Origin: Belnapia mucosa
GTDB taxonomy: Bacteria; Pseudomonadota; Alphaproteobacteria; Acetobacterales; Acetobacteraceae
Length of the DNA stretch: 64,000 bases
Assembly: GCF_016775475.1 (NCBI RefSeq)
Contig: NZ_JAEUXJ010000004.1
Location: 372,001-436,000 of the forward strand
Direction: 5' to 3'
Every line of letters begins with the position of its first letter. Position 1 is the stretch's first letter. Of this stretch, positions 51,574-60,884 are shown one piece after another. Both the position numbers and the translations under genes were made by a program. Below the pieces are notes generated by a model. That model was not told the DNA's origin. It saw nothing but the letters and a program-made list of their open reading frames with translations, and did no database searches.

Positions 51574-52314
51574 ATGCCCGGCGTGGAACTCGCAGAATAC
51601 GACAAAATGGATGCGGTCGAGCAGGAGCTGTGGTGGTACCGCGCCCTGCATACGCATATTCTCGACCTGGTGCGGCAGCGCCCGGCCGGAACGCGACTGC
51701 TCGATGCCGGCTGCGGCACGGGCGGATTGCTGACCCGGCTGCGGGAGGATCTGCCGGATCTCGACGCAATCGGGCTGGATTATGCCCATGCCGCGGCCAG
51801 CCGGGCCCAGGCCAAGGCCGGCCTGCCGGTCGTGGCCGGGACAGTGCTCGACCTGCCCTTCGCCGATCGCAGCTTCGGCATGGTCGTCAGCCTCGACGTA
51901 CTCTGCCATGCAGCGGTGGAGCCGGAGCCGGCGCTGCGGGAGATGGTGCGGGTGCTGCAACCGGGCGGGAAGCTGGTGCTGAACCTGCCTGCCTATGACT
52001 GGTTGCGCTCGGCACATGACATCCGGGTGCGCAACAGCCGCCGCTTCACCGCCCGCGGCATCCGGCGGTTGCTGACGGAGGCCGGGCTTTCACCTATCCG
52101 CATTTGTTACTGGAATGCCCTGCTGCTTCCCCTGATGGTGGTGCAGCGCAAGATCCTGGCCCGCGCCCCCGATAGCAGCTCGGACGTCACCCCGTTGCAC
52201 CCCTGGCTCAATCGCGGCCTCCTCGCCGCGACGCGGATGGAACGACGTTTGATGGCGGCGGGGTTGCCCTTCCCCGCCGGCGGGTCGGTGCTGGCCATGG
52301 CTAGGAAGGAATGA
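51574..52314 (+). CDS. class I SAM-dependent methyltransferase
   Basis: This 246-aa protein has a Rossmann methyltransferase fold with motif I LLDAGCGTGGLL (about 44-55), an acidic residue in AIGLDYA, and motif IV-like VVSLDVLCHAA. LREMVRVLQPGGKLVLNLPAY follows as motifs V-VI. It resembles UbiE/methyltransf_11 enzymes acting on lipids or small molecules. It starts an apparent operon with a GT2 transferase (9 bp gap) and a small transporter, suggesting a role in a lipid-linked sugar or modified glycan pathway. The start at 51574 is uncertain; GTG at 51580 is possible. Confidence 0.82.
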   Translation: MPGVELAEYDKMDAVEQELWWYRALHTHILDLVRQRPAGTRLLDAGCGTGGLLTRLREDLPDLDAIGLDYAHAAASRAQAKAGLPVVAGTVLDLPFADRSFGMVVSLDVLCHAAVEPEPALREMVRVLQPGGKLVLNLPAYDWLRSAHDIRVRNSRRFTARGIRRLLTEAGLSPIRICYWNALLLPLMVVQRKILARAPDSSSDVTPLHPWLNRGLLAATRMERRLMAAGLPFPAGGSVLAMARKE

Positions 52315-52323
52315 GGTTACCCC

Positions 52324-53373
52324 ATGGGATTCGAGGACCGCAGCATGGCCCTGACGCTGCCTGACCGGGCCCTGCCCGATCCGACCGACCGGAGCCTGCC
52401 CGGCGCCTCCGTCACGGAGCATCGCCACCCGGTCGGGCTTTCGGTCGTGGTGCCGGTCTATCGCGGCGCCGCCACGGTCGGCCTGCTGGTCGATGCGCTG
52501 TCGGCCCTGAAGCCCGAGGGCGGGATCGAGATCGTGCTGGTGAACGATGGCAGCCCGGACAATTCCGGCGATGTCTGCCGGGCGCTGGCGGCCAGCGCCA
52601 CCGTGCCGCTCACCTATATCGAGCATGCGCGCAACTTCGGCGAGCACAACGCGGTCATGACCGGCCTCCGCCATGCCCGCGGCGCCTATGTCATCACCAT
52701 GGATGACGACCTCCAGAACCCGCCGGAGGAGGTCCTCAAGCTTTATGACCATGCCCGGCTGGGCAATTGGGACGTGGTCTACACCCGCTATGCCGAGAAG
52801 AAGCACGAAGGCTGGCGCAATCTCGGCAGCCGCTTCGCCAATGGCGTCGCCGACATGCTGCTCGACAAGCCGAAGGGGCTCTATCTCTGCTCCTTCCGCT
52901 GCATGAGCGCCCTCGTCGTCGCCGAGATCGCCAAGTATCGCGGCCCCTACCCCTATGTGGACGGGCTGATCATGCAGGTGACGCAGCGGATCGACTCGAT
53001 CGAGGTGCTGCATCTTGCCCGCGCCGAGGGACGGTCGAATTACACCCTCAAGCGGCTCATCATGCTGTGGATGAACCTGGCCACGAATTTCTCGATCCTG
53101 CCGCTGCGGCTGGCGATCTTCGCCGGCGCCGCGATGGGCCTGTTCGGCCTGATCGGCGCCTTCGTGGTGGTGATCGAAGCCATGCTGAGCGGCACGCCTT
53201 CCGGCTGGGCCTCCTCCATGACCACCACCCTGCTGGTCGCGGGCGTGCAATTCCTCATCCTCGGCGTGCTCGGGGAATATGTCGGCCGCGCCTTCCTTTC
53301 GGCCAATGGCAAGCCCCAGGGCGTGGTGCGGCAGGTGATCCCGGCCCGGCCGACGGAGGATGGCCACTCGTGA
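52324..53373 (+). CDS. GT2 glycosyltransferase, polyprenyl-phosphate type
   Basis: The 349-aa protein has an N-terminal GT-A fold (SVVVPVYRG, VLVNDGSPDNSG, the DxD-type MDDDLQNPPEE) and two C-terminal membrane helices. This is the ArnC/GtrB/DPM1-like layout in which a sugar is put on polyprenyl phosphate at the membrane. The first 35 residues are a variable tail. The gene overlaps the small transporter by 4 bp (GTGA), suggesting a transferase plus flippase pair. Confidence 0.92.
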   Translation: MGFEDRSMALTLPDRALPDPTDRSLPGASVTEHRHPVGLSVVVPVYRGAATVGLLVDALSALKPEGGIEIVLVNDGSPDNSGDVCRALAASATVPLTYIEHARNFGEHNAVMTGLRHARGAYVITMDDDLQNPPEEVLKLYDHARLGNWDVVYTRYAEKKHEGWRNLGSRFANGVADMLLDKPKGLYLCSFRCMSALVVAEIAKYRGPYPYVDGLIMQVTQRIDSIEVLHLARAEGRSNYTLKRLIMLWMNLATNFSILPLRLAIFAGAAMGLFGLIGAFVVVIEAMLSGTPSGWASSMTTTLLVAGVQFLILGVLGEYVGRAFLSANGKPQGVVRQVIPARPTEDGHS

Positions 53374-53711
53374 ATCTCTACTGGCTGGCGCTCGTCGCCG
53401 CGATCTGCACCTCGCTCGGTGGCCAGGTGCTGCTGAAGGCGGGCGCGGTGGGCGAGGGTGCCTTTATCACCCAGCTCTTCCGCCCCAGCACCGTCATCGG
53501 CCTCGGCGCCTATGGCGGCGCGGCGCTGCTCTACATCATCGCGCTGCGCCAGATTCCGATGAGCGTCGCGCTGCCCTGCACTGCCGCCAGCTATGTGGCG
53601 GTGGCGATCATCGGGCATTTCATGTTCGACGAGAGCCTCGGCACCCAGAAGCTCGCGGCGATTGGCCTGATCTGCGGCGGCGTCATCCTGCTGGCCAGCG
53701 CCCATAGTTGA
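53370..53711 (+). CDS. small four-helix EamA/SMR-like (ArnE/F-type) membrane protein
   Basis: This 113-aa membrane protein has four hydrophobic helices with the ArnE/ArnF/SMR pattern: a first helix with GGQVLLKAGA, LGAYGGAALLYIIALRQIPMSVALP and KLAAIGLICGGVILLAS. It starts at a GTG inside the stop of the glycosyltransferase. By analogy with ArnE/ArnF it could flip the polyprenyl-phosphate sugar. That is an inference from fold and gene order. Confidence 0.82.
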   Translation: MNLYWLALVAAICTSLGGQVLLKAGAVGEGAFITQLFRPSTVIGLGAYGGAALLYIIALRQIPMSVALPCTAASYVAVAIIGHFMFDESLGTQKLAAIGLICGGVILLASAHS

Positions 53712-53763
53712 CCGGCGCCGGACGGCGCAGGACCATGCGCGGGCTGAAGGATGGAGCCCGCGC

Positions 53764-55161
53764 ATGACCGAACTCTGGCGTCTGCCCGCCACCGACCTCG
53801 CCCGGCGGGTGCGCGGGCGTGAGGTTTCGGCGCGCGAGGCAGCCGCCGCCGCCCTGGCGCGGCTGGAGGCGGTGAATCCCCGGATCAACGCCGTCATCGC
53901 CCATGACCCGGCCGAGGTGCTGGCCGCCGCCGATGCGGTGGATGCGGCGATCGCCCGCGGCGAGGATCCCGGGATGCTCGCCGGCGTGCCGGTCACCATC
54001 AAGGTCAATGCCGACCAGCAGGGCTGGCCGACCACCAACGGGCTGCGCATCCAGGCAGAGAACCGGGCGGCGGGGGACAATCCGGTCGTCGCCAATCTCC
54101 GCCGTGCCGGGGCGGTCATCCTCGGCCGGACCAATACGCCGGCCTTCTCGCTGCGCTGGTTCACCCGCAATTCCCTGCATGGCGCGACGCGCAATCCGCG
54201 TGACCCCGGCATCACCCCGGGCGGCTCCTCCGGCGGCGCGGCGGCGGCGACCGCTTCCGGCATCGGCGCCATCGGCCATGGGACGGATATCGGCGGCTCC
54301 ATCCGCTACCCCGCCTATGCCTGCGGCATCCATGGCCTGCGCCCGACCCTCGGCCGCATTCCCGCCTGGAATGCCAGCGGGCCGGACCGGCATATCGGCG
54401 CCCAGCTCATGGCCGTCTCCGGCCCCCTCGCCCGGACGGTCGGCGATCTCCGCCTCGGCCTCGCGGCGCTGAGCCAGCCCGATCACCGAGACCCCTGGTG
54501 GACTCCGGCGCCGCTCGATGGCCCGGCCTATCCGAAGCGCGCCGCCCTCTGCATCGCGCCGGAAGGGATGCCGGTCGTGCCCGAGGTGGCCGCGGCCTTG
54601 CAGGACGCCGCCGCCCGGCTGCGCGGCGCCGGCTGGACGGTGGAGGAGGTGGACGCCCTGCCACCGCTCGGCGAATGCGCCCAGTTGCAGGCGATGCTCT
54701 GGTTGGCCGAGACCCGCCGTGGCGGCAGCGCCGCCATCGCGCGGGAGGCCGATCCGGATGCGCTCGCGGTCTATGGCTTCATGGAGCAGCTCTGCCCCGC
54801 CCCCGACCTCGCCACTTTCCAAGACGGGCTGCAACGCCGCCTCGCCCTGCTGCGGGAATGGCTGACCTTCTTCGAGCGCTATCCGGCCGTGCTGATGCCC
54901 GTCTCCGGCGCCCTGCCCTTCCCCGACCACAGCGATGTCGAGAGTGCCGAGGGCTTCGCCCGCATCGTGGCCACCCAGCTCACCCAGGTCGGGCTGCCCT
55001 TGCTTGGCCTGCCGGGGCTTGCGGTCAGCACCGGCCTGGTCGGGACGGTGCCGGTCGGCGTCCAGCTCGTCGCCGGCCGCTACCGGGAGGATGTGCTGCT
55101 CGCCGCCGCCGAGGCGATCGAGGCCGGCGGCACCCCGCCTTCGCCCATCGACCCGGCCTGA
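53764..55161 (+). CDS. amidase signature family enzyme
   Basis: The 465-aa hydrolase has the amidase-signature Ser-cisSer-Lys triad: Lys80 in VPVTIKVN, cis-Ser155 in GGSSGGA and nucleophile Ser179 in GTDIGGSIRYPA. The rest matches the usual length. Substrates of this family range from amides to Glu-tRNA; no gatB/gatC gene is nearby, so GatA function is unlikely. It overlaps the following lipoprotein gene by 1 bp. Confidence 0.93.
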   Translation: MTELWRLPATDLARRVRGREVSAREAAAAALARLEAVNPRINAVIAHDPAEVLAAADAVDAAIARGEDPGMLAGVPVTIKVNADQQGWPTTNGLRIQAENRAAGDNPVVANLRRAGAVILGRTNTPAFSLRWFTRNSLHGATRNPRDPGITPGGSSGGAAAATASGIGAIGHGTDIGGSIRYPAYACGIHGLRPTLGRIPAWNASGPDRHIGAQLMAVSGPLARTVGDLRLGLAALSQPDHRDPWWTPAPLDGPAYPKRAALCIAPEGMPVVPEVAAALQDAAARLRGAGWTVEEVDALPPLGECAQLQAMLWLAETRRGGSAAIAREADPDALAVYGFMEQLCPAPDLATFQDGLQRRLALLREWLTFFERYPAVLMPVSGALPFPDHSDVESAEGFARIVATQLTQVGLPLLGLPGLAVSTGLVGTVPVGVQLVAGRYREDVLLAAAEAIEAGGTPPSPIDPA

Positions 55162-55493
55162 TGCGCCTGGCTGCCTGCGCCTTGCTGCTCGCCCTGGCCG
55201 CCTGCGCCGGGCGGGGCGGCTGCGGTGCCGATGGCGCCGTGGTGGAGAATGCCTCCGCCCTGGCGGTGGAGCAGCTCCACCTCGCCCCGGCCGGGACCGA
55301 GGGCTGGGGCACCGACCTGCTCGCCCAGGCCGACCTGCCGAGCGGCGGCCGCCTGCCGATTCGCCTCACCGGTCCCGGCCGGCAGGCGCTGCGAGTCGTC
55401 TGGGTCAATGGCCGCGCGGCGGAGATGCGGGATATCGATGCCTGCACGACCCGGCGCATCACCATCCTCGATGGCAGCCTCCGTGGCGATTAG
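55161..55493 (+). CDS. small lipoprotein, first of a tandem pair
   Basis: The 110-aa product has a lipoprotein signal (MRLAACALLLALAACAG, cysteine at about residue 15) and then a small domain. The domain contains VENASALAVEQLHLAP, GWGTDLLAQADLPSGG and LRVVWVNGRAAEMRDIDAC. It resembles an unnamed family of small exported proteins with a GWGxDxL...C pattern seen in alphaproteobacteria, but I cannot name it. The second gene of the pair starts 11 bp before its stop. It overlaps the amidase stop by 1 bp (TGATG). Confidence 0.75.
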   Translation: MRLAACALLLALAACAGRGGCGADGAVVENASALAVEQLHLAPAGTEGWGTDLLAQADLPSGGRLPIRLTGPGRQALRVVWVNGRAAEMRDIDACTTRRITILDGSLRGD

Positions 55494-55848
55494 CGCCACG
55501 CGGCTCCTGGTCGGACTTGGCTTGGCGCTGGCGGCCTGCGCCGCGCCGCCACCCGCACCGCTGGCCGAGGCACGGCGCTGCGACGGCCGCATTCGGGTGG
55601 TGAATGCCTCGCCGCTGACGGTCGAGCAGCTCTATGTCAGCCACGCCGCGCAGGGCGGCTGGGGCGTGGACCGGCTCGGCCAGGGCGTGCTGCGGCCGGG
55701 TGCCGCGACCGAGCTCCCGGCGCCAGAGGCCGGGGCGCAGGATGCACGGGTGGTGTGGGCCGATGGCCGGGCGATGGAACTGCGGCGGACCGATCTCTGC
55801 GCCGCCGGCACCCTCCGTATCGGCCAATCGGGGCTGAGCGCCCCCTGA
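55483..55848 (+). CDS. small lipoprotein, second of a tandem pair
   Basis: This 121-aa product has a lipoprotein signal (TRLLVGLGLALAACAAP) and a domain that repeats the pattern of its neighbour: VVNASPLTVEQLYVSH, GWGVDRLGQGVLRPG, VVWADGRAMELRRTDLC. The two are clearly duplicates. The GTG start overlaps the previous gene by 11 bp; an ATG at 55471 is an alternative. It ends 7 bp before the convergent hemA stop. Confidence 0.75.
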   Translation: MAISATRLLVGLGLALAACAAPPPAPLAEARRCDGRIRVVNASPLTVEQLYVSHAAQGGWGVDRLGQGVLRPGAATELPAPEAGAQDARVVWADGRAMELRRTDLCAAGTLRIGQSGLSAP

Positions 55849-55855
55849 TGCGGCC

Positions 55856-57082
55856 CTATTCGGCCGCCATCGCCTGCCCGGCCGGCAGCACCGACTGCAG
55901 CGCCACCACCAGCCCGGCGATCATCGCATCGGTATGGAAGGGCGTGGCGCAGAGCCGCAGCCTCTCCGTGCCGCGCGGCACGGTCGGGTAGTTGATCGGC
56001 GTCGCATAGATGCCGTGTTCCTCCAGCAGCCGCCGCGCCACCTGCCGGCAGAGCTCGGCCTCGCCGATCCAGACCGGGACGATATGGCTCGGCCCCGGGA
56101 TGCGCGGCAGGCCGGCGGCATCCAGCGCCGCTTTCAGCGTCGCGGCCCGCTCGGCCAGCGCCGCCCGGCGGTCCGCGTCCCGCTTCAGCACCAGCACGCT
56201 CTCCAGCGCCGCGGCGGCGACGGCGGGCGGCAGGGCGGTGGTGAAGATCAGCCCGCCCGCGGTGCTGCGGATGTAGTCGACCATCGCTGCATCGCCGGCG
56301 AGATAGCCGCCGAAGACGCCGAAGCCCTTGGCAAGCGTCCCCTCGATCAGGTCGACCCGCCCGGCGACGCCGTCGCGCTCCGAGATGCCGCCGCCGGTCG
56401 CGCCATAGAGGCCGACCGCATGCACCTCGTCGAGATAGGTCATGGCGCCATAACGCTCGGCCAGGTCGCAGATGGCGCCGATCGGGGCGATGTCGCCATC
56501 CATGGAATAGACGCTCTCGAAGGCGATCAGCTTCGGCGCCGCGGCCGGGGCGGCGGCCAGCTTCGCCTCGAGGTCGGCGAGGTCGTTATGCTGCCAGATC
56601 ACCCGCTGCGCGCCCTTAGCGCCGCGCATGCCGGCGATCATGGAGGCGTGGTTCTTGGCGTCCGAGAAGACGATGAAGCCCGGCAGCGCCTCCAGCACCG
56701 CGGCGATGCCGGCCTGGTTGGCGATATAGCCGCTGCCGAAGAGCAGCGCCGCCGGCTTGCCATGCAGCGAGGCCAGCTCCGCCTCCAGCGCCGCATGCAG
56801 GGGGGAGGTGCCGGAGATGTTGCGGGTGCCGCCGGCGCCGGCGCCATGCTCCTCGACCGCCCGGCCGGCGGCTGCCAGCACCGCCGGATGCGCGCCCATG
56901 CCGAGATAATCGTTGGAGGACCAGACGGTGACCTCCCGCACGCCCGCCGGCCCGTGCCAGCGATAGGTCGGGAAGCGGCCGGCCAGCTTCTCCAGATGGG
57001 CGAATTCCCGGTAGCGGCCTTCCTGCCGCAGGGCGGCAAGGTTCGACTGGCAATGGCTCAGGAAGGCTTGGCGCGTGTCCAT
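55856..57082 (-). CDS. hemA: 5-aminolevulinate synthase
   Basis: The 408-aa PLP enzyme condenses glycine with succinyl-CoA in the first step of tetrapyrrole synthesis, as in alphaproteobacteria. It shows [17 protein letters not shown] at the N-terminus, [31 protein letters not shown] and the Schiff-base lysine in [17 protein letters not shown] (Lys252). The ATG at 57082 gives the normal family N-terminus. Longer frames up to 57184 add an unconserved leader. Confidence 0.97.
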   Translation of the reverse strand: MDTRQAFLSHCQSNLAALRQEGRYREFAHLEKLAGRFPTYRWHGPAGVREVTVWSSNDYLGMGAHPAVLAAAGRAVEEHGAGAGGTRNISGTSPLHAALEAELASLHGKPAALLFGSGYIANQAGIAAVLEALPGFIVFSDAKNHASMIAGMRGAKGAQRVIWQHNDLADLEAKLAAAPAAAPKLIAFESVYSMDGDIAPIGAICDLAERYGAMTYLDEVHAVGLYGATGGGISERDGVAGRVDLIEGTLAKGFGVFGGYLAGDAAMVDYIRSTAGGLIFTTALPPAVAAAALESVLVLKRDADRRAALAERAATLKAALDAAGLPRIPGPSHIVPVWIGEAELCRQVARRLLEEHGIYATPINYPTVPRGTERLRLCATPFHTDAMIAGLVVALQSVLPAGQAMAAE

Positions 57083-57184
57083 CGGATCCGGCTTCGGCGG
57101 TGTGACCCGCCATATGTCGGCATCGGCTGCAAATGCCAATTGATACTGCGCAATCCTGCCATTCATGGACAGGGTTTCAGCCAT

Positions 57185-57784
57185 TCAGAAGTCGTTCAGT
57201 AGCCGATCGATCTCGGCCTGGGCGAGGTCGGGCCCAGCCGTCTCCGGCTCGGTGACCGTATGCATCACCGTCTCGACCGTCACCGTCTCCACCGGCATGG
57301 CGCCGCCCGGGATCATCCCCTCCAGCATCTGCTCCACCTGCTGCAGGTGCTGGATCGCCCGGCGGATGCGCTGGCCCGTCACGTCCTGGAAGCTGCAGGC
57401 CTCGAAGATCGAGCTCACTTTCTCCGAGACAAGGCGCAGCGAGGCGGCGTCCTGCTGGCCCCCTTCCAGCCAGGACTGGATCGCCTCGGCCGCCTCCATG
57501 ATGGTATTGGCTGCCACCTCCGTCGCCTGCACCACCGCCTCCAGCTCGACCCCACTGTTGCGGGTGGAGGCGGCCGGGATGGCGACCAGGCCGAGGATCT
57601 GCTCATGGATGCGGGCAAGCTGGCCGGACAGGTTCTCCTCGGAGAAATCCATCAGCTGGGAGGTCGCATGGACTTCGGCGCTCAGCTCGGCAACGCGGCG
57701 ATCGATGAAGGCCCGGAGCTCGGCGAACATCCCGCCCATTTCGGCACGGAGCGTCTGCACCTCCTCCGCACTCGCCGCCCCCAT
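57185..57784 (-). CDS. cheZ: chemotaxis phosphatase CheZ
   Basis: The 199-aa mostly helical, coiled-coil protein dephosphorylates CheY-P. The catalytic block FEACSFQDVTGQRI contains the Asp134 and Gln138 equivalents of E. coli Asp143 and Gln147, and the C-terminus EIDRLLNDF matches the CheY-binding tail. Spacing and length fit CheZ. No other che genes lie in this window. It is divergent from the HerA-like gene and is followed by hemA after 102 bp. Confidence 0.93.
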   Translation of the reverse strand: MGAASAEEVQTLRAEMGGMFAELRAFIDRRVAELSAEVHATSQLMDFSEENLSGQLARIHEQILGLVAIPAASTRNSGVELEAVVQATEVAANTIMEAAEAIQSWLEGGQQDAASLRLVSEKVSSIFEACSFQDVTGQRIRRAIQHLQQVEQMLEGMIPGGAMPVETVTVETVMHTVTEPETAGPDLAQAEIDRLLNDF

Positions 57785-57867
57785 CGCGCCGCCTCCACAG
57801 CCTCAGCCGGGTGCGATCATGCGCGTCCGACTATGAAGACGGCGTTGATGGCGCTACCACCACCGCC

Positions 57868-59340
57868 ATGACGGTCAGCATCGATCTGGGCCAGACTTCG
57901 GCCGGCACTCCGGCGCTGCTCGACCTCGAGGAACTCCTCGCCACCCGGCTGCTGGTGCAGGGCAATTCCGGCTCCGGCAAGTCGCACCTGCTGCGCCGCC
58001 TGCTGGAAGGCAGCGCCCCCTGGGTGCAGCAGGCGGTGATCGACCCCGAGGGCGATTTCGTGACGCTCGCCGACCGCTACGGCCATCTCGTCATCGACGC
58101 CTCGGCGCATTCCGAGGCCGGGCTGGTCCTGGCCGCCGAGCGCGTGCGGCGCCACCGCGTCTCCGTCATCCTCAACCTCGAGGGGCTGGACGCCGAGGCG
58201 CAGCTCCGCCGCGCCGCCGCCTTCCTCGGCGGGCTGTTCGATGCCGAGCGGGAATTCTGGACCCCGATGCTGGTGGTGGTCGATGAGGCGCAGCTCTTCG
58301 CCCCCATGGCCGCCGGGGAGGTGGGGGAGGAGGCGCGCCGCGCCTCGCTCGGCGCCATGACCAACCTGATGTGCCGCGGCCGCAAGCGTGGCCTCGCCGG
58401 CATTATCGCCACCCAGCGTCTGGCCAAGCTGGCCAAGAACGTGGCGGCCGAGGCGAGCAATTTCCTGATGGGCCGCACCTTCCTCGATATCGACATGGCC
58501 CGCGCCGCCGACCTGCTGGGGATGGAGCGGCGCCAGGCGGAGATGTTCCGCGACCTGCGGCAGGGGCATTTCATGGCGCTCGGCCCTGCCCTGTCGCGTC
58601 GGCCGCTGCCAGTGAAGATCGGCGCGGTCGAGACCGAATCGCGCGGCGGCGCCCCGAAGCTCACCCCCCTGCCCAGCCGGCCGCTGGAGGATGCGCGCGC
58701 CGTCATCCTGGAACCACCGCCGCCCGAGGCGCCGCGGCCGCGCCGTGCCCCGCCCCCGCCGCCGCCCGACATCCTCGCCCAGCTCGCCGCCGCCCGGCCG
58801 GCCGCCGCCCCTGCCCTGCCGCCCCCGGCGCCGGAGGCCGAGGCGGCGCATCGCCGGCGGCTGGAGGCGGTGCTGCGCCAAGTCCTGGCCGATCCCGAGA
58901 GCGCCTGGCGCCAGCCCGGCCAGCTCCATCAGGATTTCCTGCTGCGCTGCCGGATCGAACAGCTCGGCAGCCGCCTGCCCGACCTGGCCGGCTTCCGCCG
59001 CATGCTGGCGGTCGCCAAGGCGGAGGTGCCCGAGGAGATGGCCGCGACGCCGGACTGGGCCGAGGCCGTGGCCAGCGCCGCCGCCCTGCCCGAGGATCTG
59101 CAGCCGGTCTTCCTGCTGCTCGCCCGCGCCGCTCTGGGGGGCGAGCCCTGCCCTTCGGATGCGGCGATTGCCCGCGCCTATGGCACCCGCTCCGTCGGCC
59201 GGGCCCGGCGGGCGCTGGCCTTCATCGAGGAGCAGGGGGCGATCCAGTGCCGCCCCGACCTCACCGGCCAGCGGATCGTCACCATCGCCGGGCCGGGCTG
59301 GGAGACGGCGCCGGGCAACCCGGCCGAGGACGCGGCCTGA
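57868..59340 (+). CDS. HerA-like DUF87 ATPase
   Basis: The 490-aa protein has a DUF87/HerA-like ATPase domain: Walker A GNSGSGKSH (32-40) and Walker B MLVVVDEAQLFAP (Asp139, Glu140), with the RGRKRGLAGIIATQRLAKLAKN segment. A proline-rich linker near 310-350 and a C-terminal region of about 140 residues (winged-helix-like AYGTRSVGRARRALAFIEEQGAI) follow. HerA-like proteins can act in DNA end processing or translocation, but no NurA gene is nearby. It ends 7 bp before the convergent kinase stop. Function is unknown. Confidence 0.85.
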   Translation: MTVSIDLGQTSAGTPALLDLEELLATRLLVQGNSGSGKSHLLRRLLEGSAPWVQQAVIDPEGDFVTLADRYGHLVIDASAHSEAGLVLAAERVRRHRVSVILNLEGLDAEAQLRRAAAFLGGLFDAEREFWTPMLVVVDEAQLFAPMAAGEVGEEARRASLGAMTNLMCRGRKRGLAGIIATQRLAKLAKNVAAEASNFLMGRTFLDIDMARAADLLGMERRQAEMFRDLRQGHFMALGPALSRRPLPVKIGAVETESRGGAPKLTPLPSRPLEDARAVILEPPPPEAPRPRRAPPPPPPDILAQLAAARPAAAPALPPPAPEAEAAHRRRLEAVLRQVLADPESAWRQPGQLHQDFLLRCRIEQLGSRLPDLAGFRRMLAVAKAEVPEEMAATPDWAEAVASAAALPEDLQPVFLLLARAALGGEPCPSDAAIARAYGTRSVGRARRALAFIEEQGAIQCRPDLTGQRIVTIAGPGWETAPGNPAEDAA

Positions 59341-59347
59341 GACGGCG

Positions 59348-60766
59348 CTACGCCTCGGGCCATTCCGGCAGATCCAGCCAGAAGCGGCTGCCCTGCCCCG
59401 GCGCCGGGACGACGCCGCAGGCTCCGCCCAGCCGCTCCGCCACGCGCCGGACGATCGCCAGCCCGACGCCGCTGCCGGGATAGGCTTCCCGGCCATGCAG
59501 CCGCTCGAAGGGGCGGAAGATGCGGTCCTGGTCGGCCGGGGCGATGCCGATGCCCCGATCCTCCACCCAGAGCCGGACCAACCCTTCCTCGGCCGGCTCG
59601 GCGCGGATCGTCACCTCAGGCGCCTGGCCGGGGGCGGTGAATTTCAGGGCGTTGCCGAGGAGATTGGTCACCGCCAGGTGCAGCGCCCCGGCATGGCCGC
59701 GCACCGCAGGCAACGGTCCGCGGAGCGCGATCCGCGCCCCGGCCGCTTCCTCCCGCAACTGGTCGAGCACCGCCTCCACCACCTGCTCCAGCTCGACACG
59801 GCCGAGCGGCAGGTCCTGCCGCGCCAAGCGGCTATAGCCGAGGATGTCGTCGATCAGCCCGTCCATCCGCTCCGCCGCGCCGGCGATGCGGGCCAGATAG
59901 CCCCGCTCCACCGGCGCTAGGCGGGGGCCGGCATCCTCCTCCAGCGCCTCGGCATAGCCGCCGATGGCGCGGGCCGGGGCGCGCAGGTCGTGCGAAATTG
60001 TGGCGGCGAAGGCTTCCAGCTCGGCATTCGCCTCCTCCAGCGTCGCCGTCCGCTCCTCCACCTCCCGCTCCAGCCGCGCGTTCTGCTCCTCCAGCCGGCG
60101 GTTGTCGCGGCGGCGGAGGACGCCGAGGGCGCTGATCCCGGCCGCGAGCAGGGCCAGTGCCCCGCAGGCGACCGCCAGCATGGTGCTGGCCTGGGTGCGG
60201 CGGTCCCGCTGCCGGCTGCGCTCCCGCAGGACCTGCTGCCCGGTCGATTCGAAGGCGGTGAGGATCGCCCTGATCCCCTCCATCAGCCGCAGCCCCTCAT
60301 CGGTGCGGACCAGGGCGAGCGCAGCCCCCGACGAGCGCTGGTGCAGCACGATGGTGCGGTCGAGCTCATCCAGCTTGGCCTCGATCAGTGGCCTGAGGGC
60401 ATCCAGCCGGCGGCGCTGGTCGGGCCGCTGGACCAGCCGGTCGAGCTGGGCGAAATGCTTCCAGATCCGCTGGACCGAGGCCTCATAGGGCTCGAGGTAG
60501 CGTTCCTCTCCGGTCAGCAGGTAGCCGCGCTGCCCGGTCTCGGCATCGAGCATATCGGCAACCACCTCCTGGGCCTGTTCCAGGATCGCCACGGCGCGGT
60601 CCACCGCGCGCCGCTCCTCGCCGAGCCGGGACAGGTTGTAGCTGAGGATGAAGCCGCCGAGGGCCAGCAGCATCAGCGCCGCCAGGGCGGCCAGTGCGGC
60701 GACGGCCGAGAGGTCCTGCGGCCAGCGCAGCCCCACCCTGCCATTCCGTGCCCGGCCTTTAGCCAT
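59348..60766 (-). CDS. CHASE3 sensor histidine kinase
   Basis: The 472-aa protein has two transmembrane helices (about 22-44 and 195-215) around a CHASE3 domain with DAETGQRGYLLTGEERYLEPYE. After a coiled-coil linker, HisKA with SHDLRAPARAIGGY (His259) and a HATPase with NLLGNALKFTAPGQAPEV, EDRGIGI and GSGVGLAIVRRVAERLGG follow. It is divergent from the receiver/kinase fusion at 60885, which may be its signalling partner. Confidence 0.93.
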   Translation of the reverse strand: MAKGRARNGRVGLRWPQDLSAVAALAALAALMLLALGGFILSYNLSRLGEERRAVDRAVAILEQAQEVVADMLDAETGQRGYLLTGEERYLEPYEASVQRIWKHFAQLDRLVQRPDQRRRLDALRPLIEAKLDELDRTIVLHQRSSGAALALVRTDEGLRLMEGIRAILTAFESTGQQVLRERSRQRDRRTQASTMLAVACGALALLAAGISALGVLRRRDNRRLEEQNARLEREVEERTATLEEANAELEAFAATISHDLRAPARAIGGYAEALEEDAGPRLAPVERGYLARIAGAAERMDGLIDDILGYSRLARQDLPLGRVELEQVVEAVLDQLREEAAGARIALRGPLPAVRGHAGALHLAVTNLLGNALKFTAPGQAPEVTIRAEPAEEGLVRLWVEDRGIGIAPADQDRIFRPFERLHGREAYPGSGVGLAIVRRVAERLGGACGVVPAPGQGSRFWLDLPEWPEA

Positions 60767-60884
60767 CGCTCCGTCCCGCCATCACTGGCTGGAATGGCGC
60801 ATCCGGCATCGGGGTTCCCGCGAATGCGACCCGATAGCGCCGCTGCCGCACCAATCCTGAGGGCAGTTCGCCGGTTCATCGGCC

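Noticed and set aside
51396-51719. A 107-codon minus-strand open frame in the gap before the methyltransferase
   Set aside because: It overlaps the methyltransferase start region, has no Shine-Dalgarno element and is unlike any protein I know.
53764-55161. The amidase as GatA of the Glu-tRNA amidotransferase
   Set aside because: No gatB or gatC is adjacent, and the sequence outside the triad is not GatA-like in the segments I can judge.
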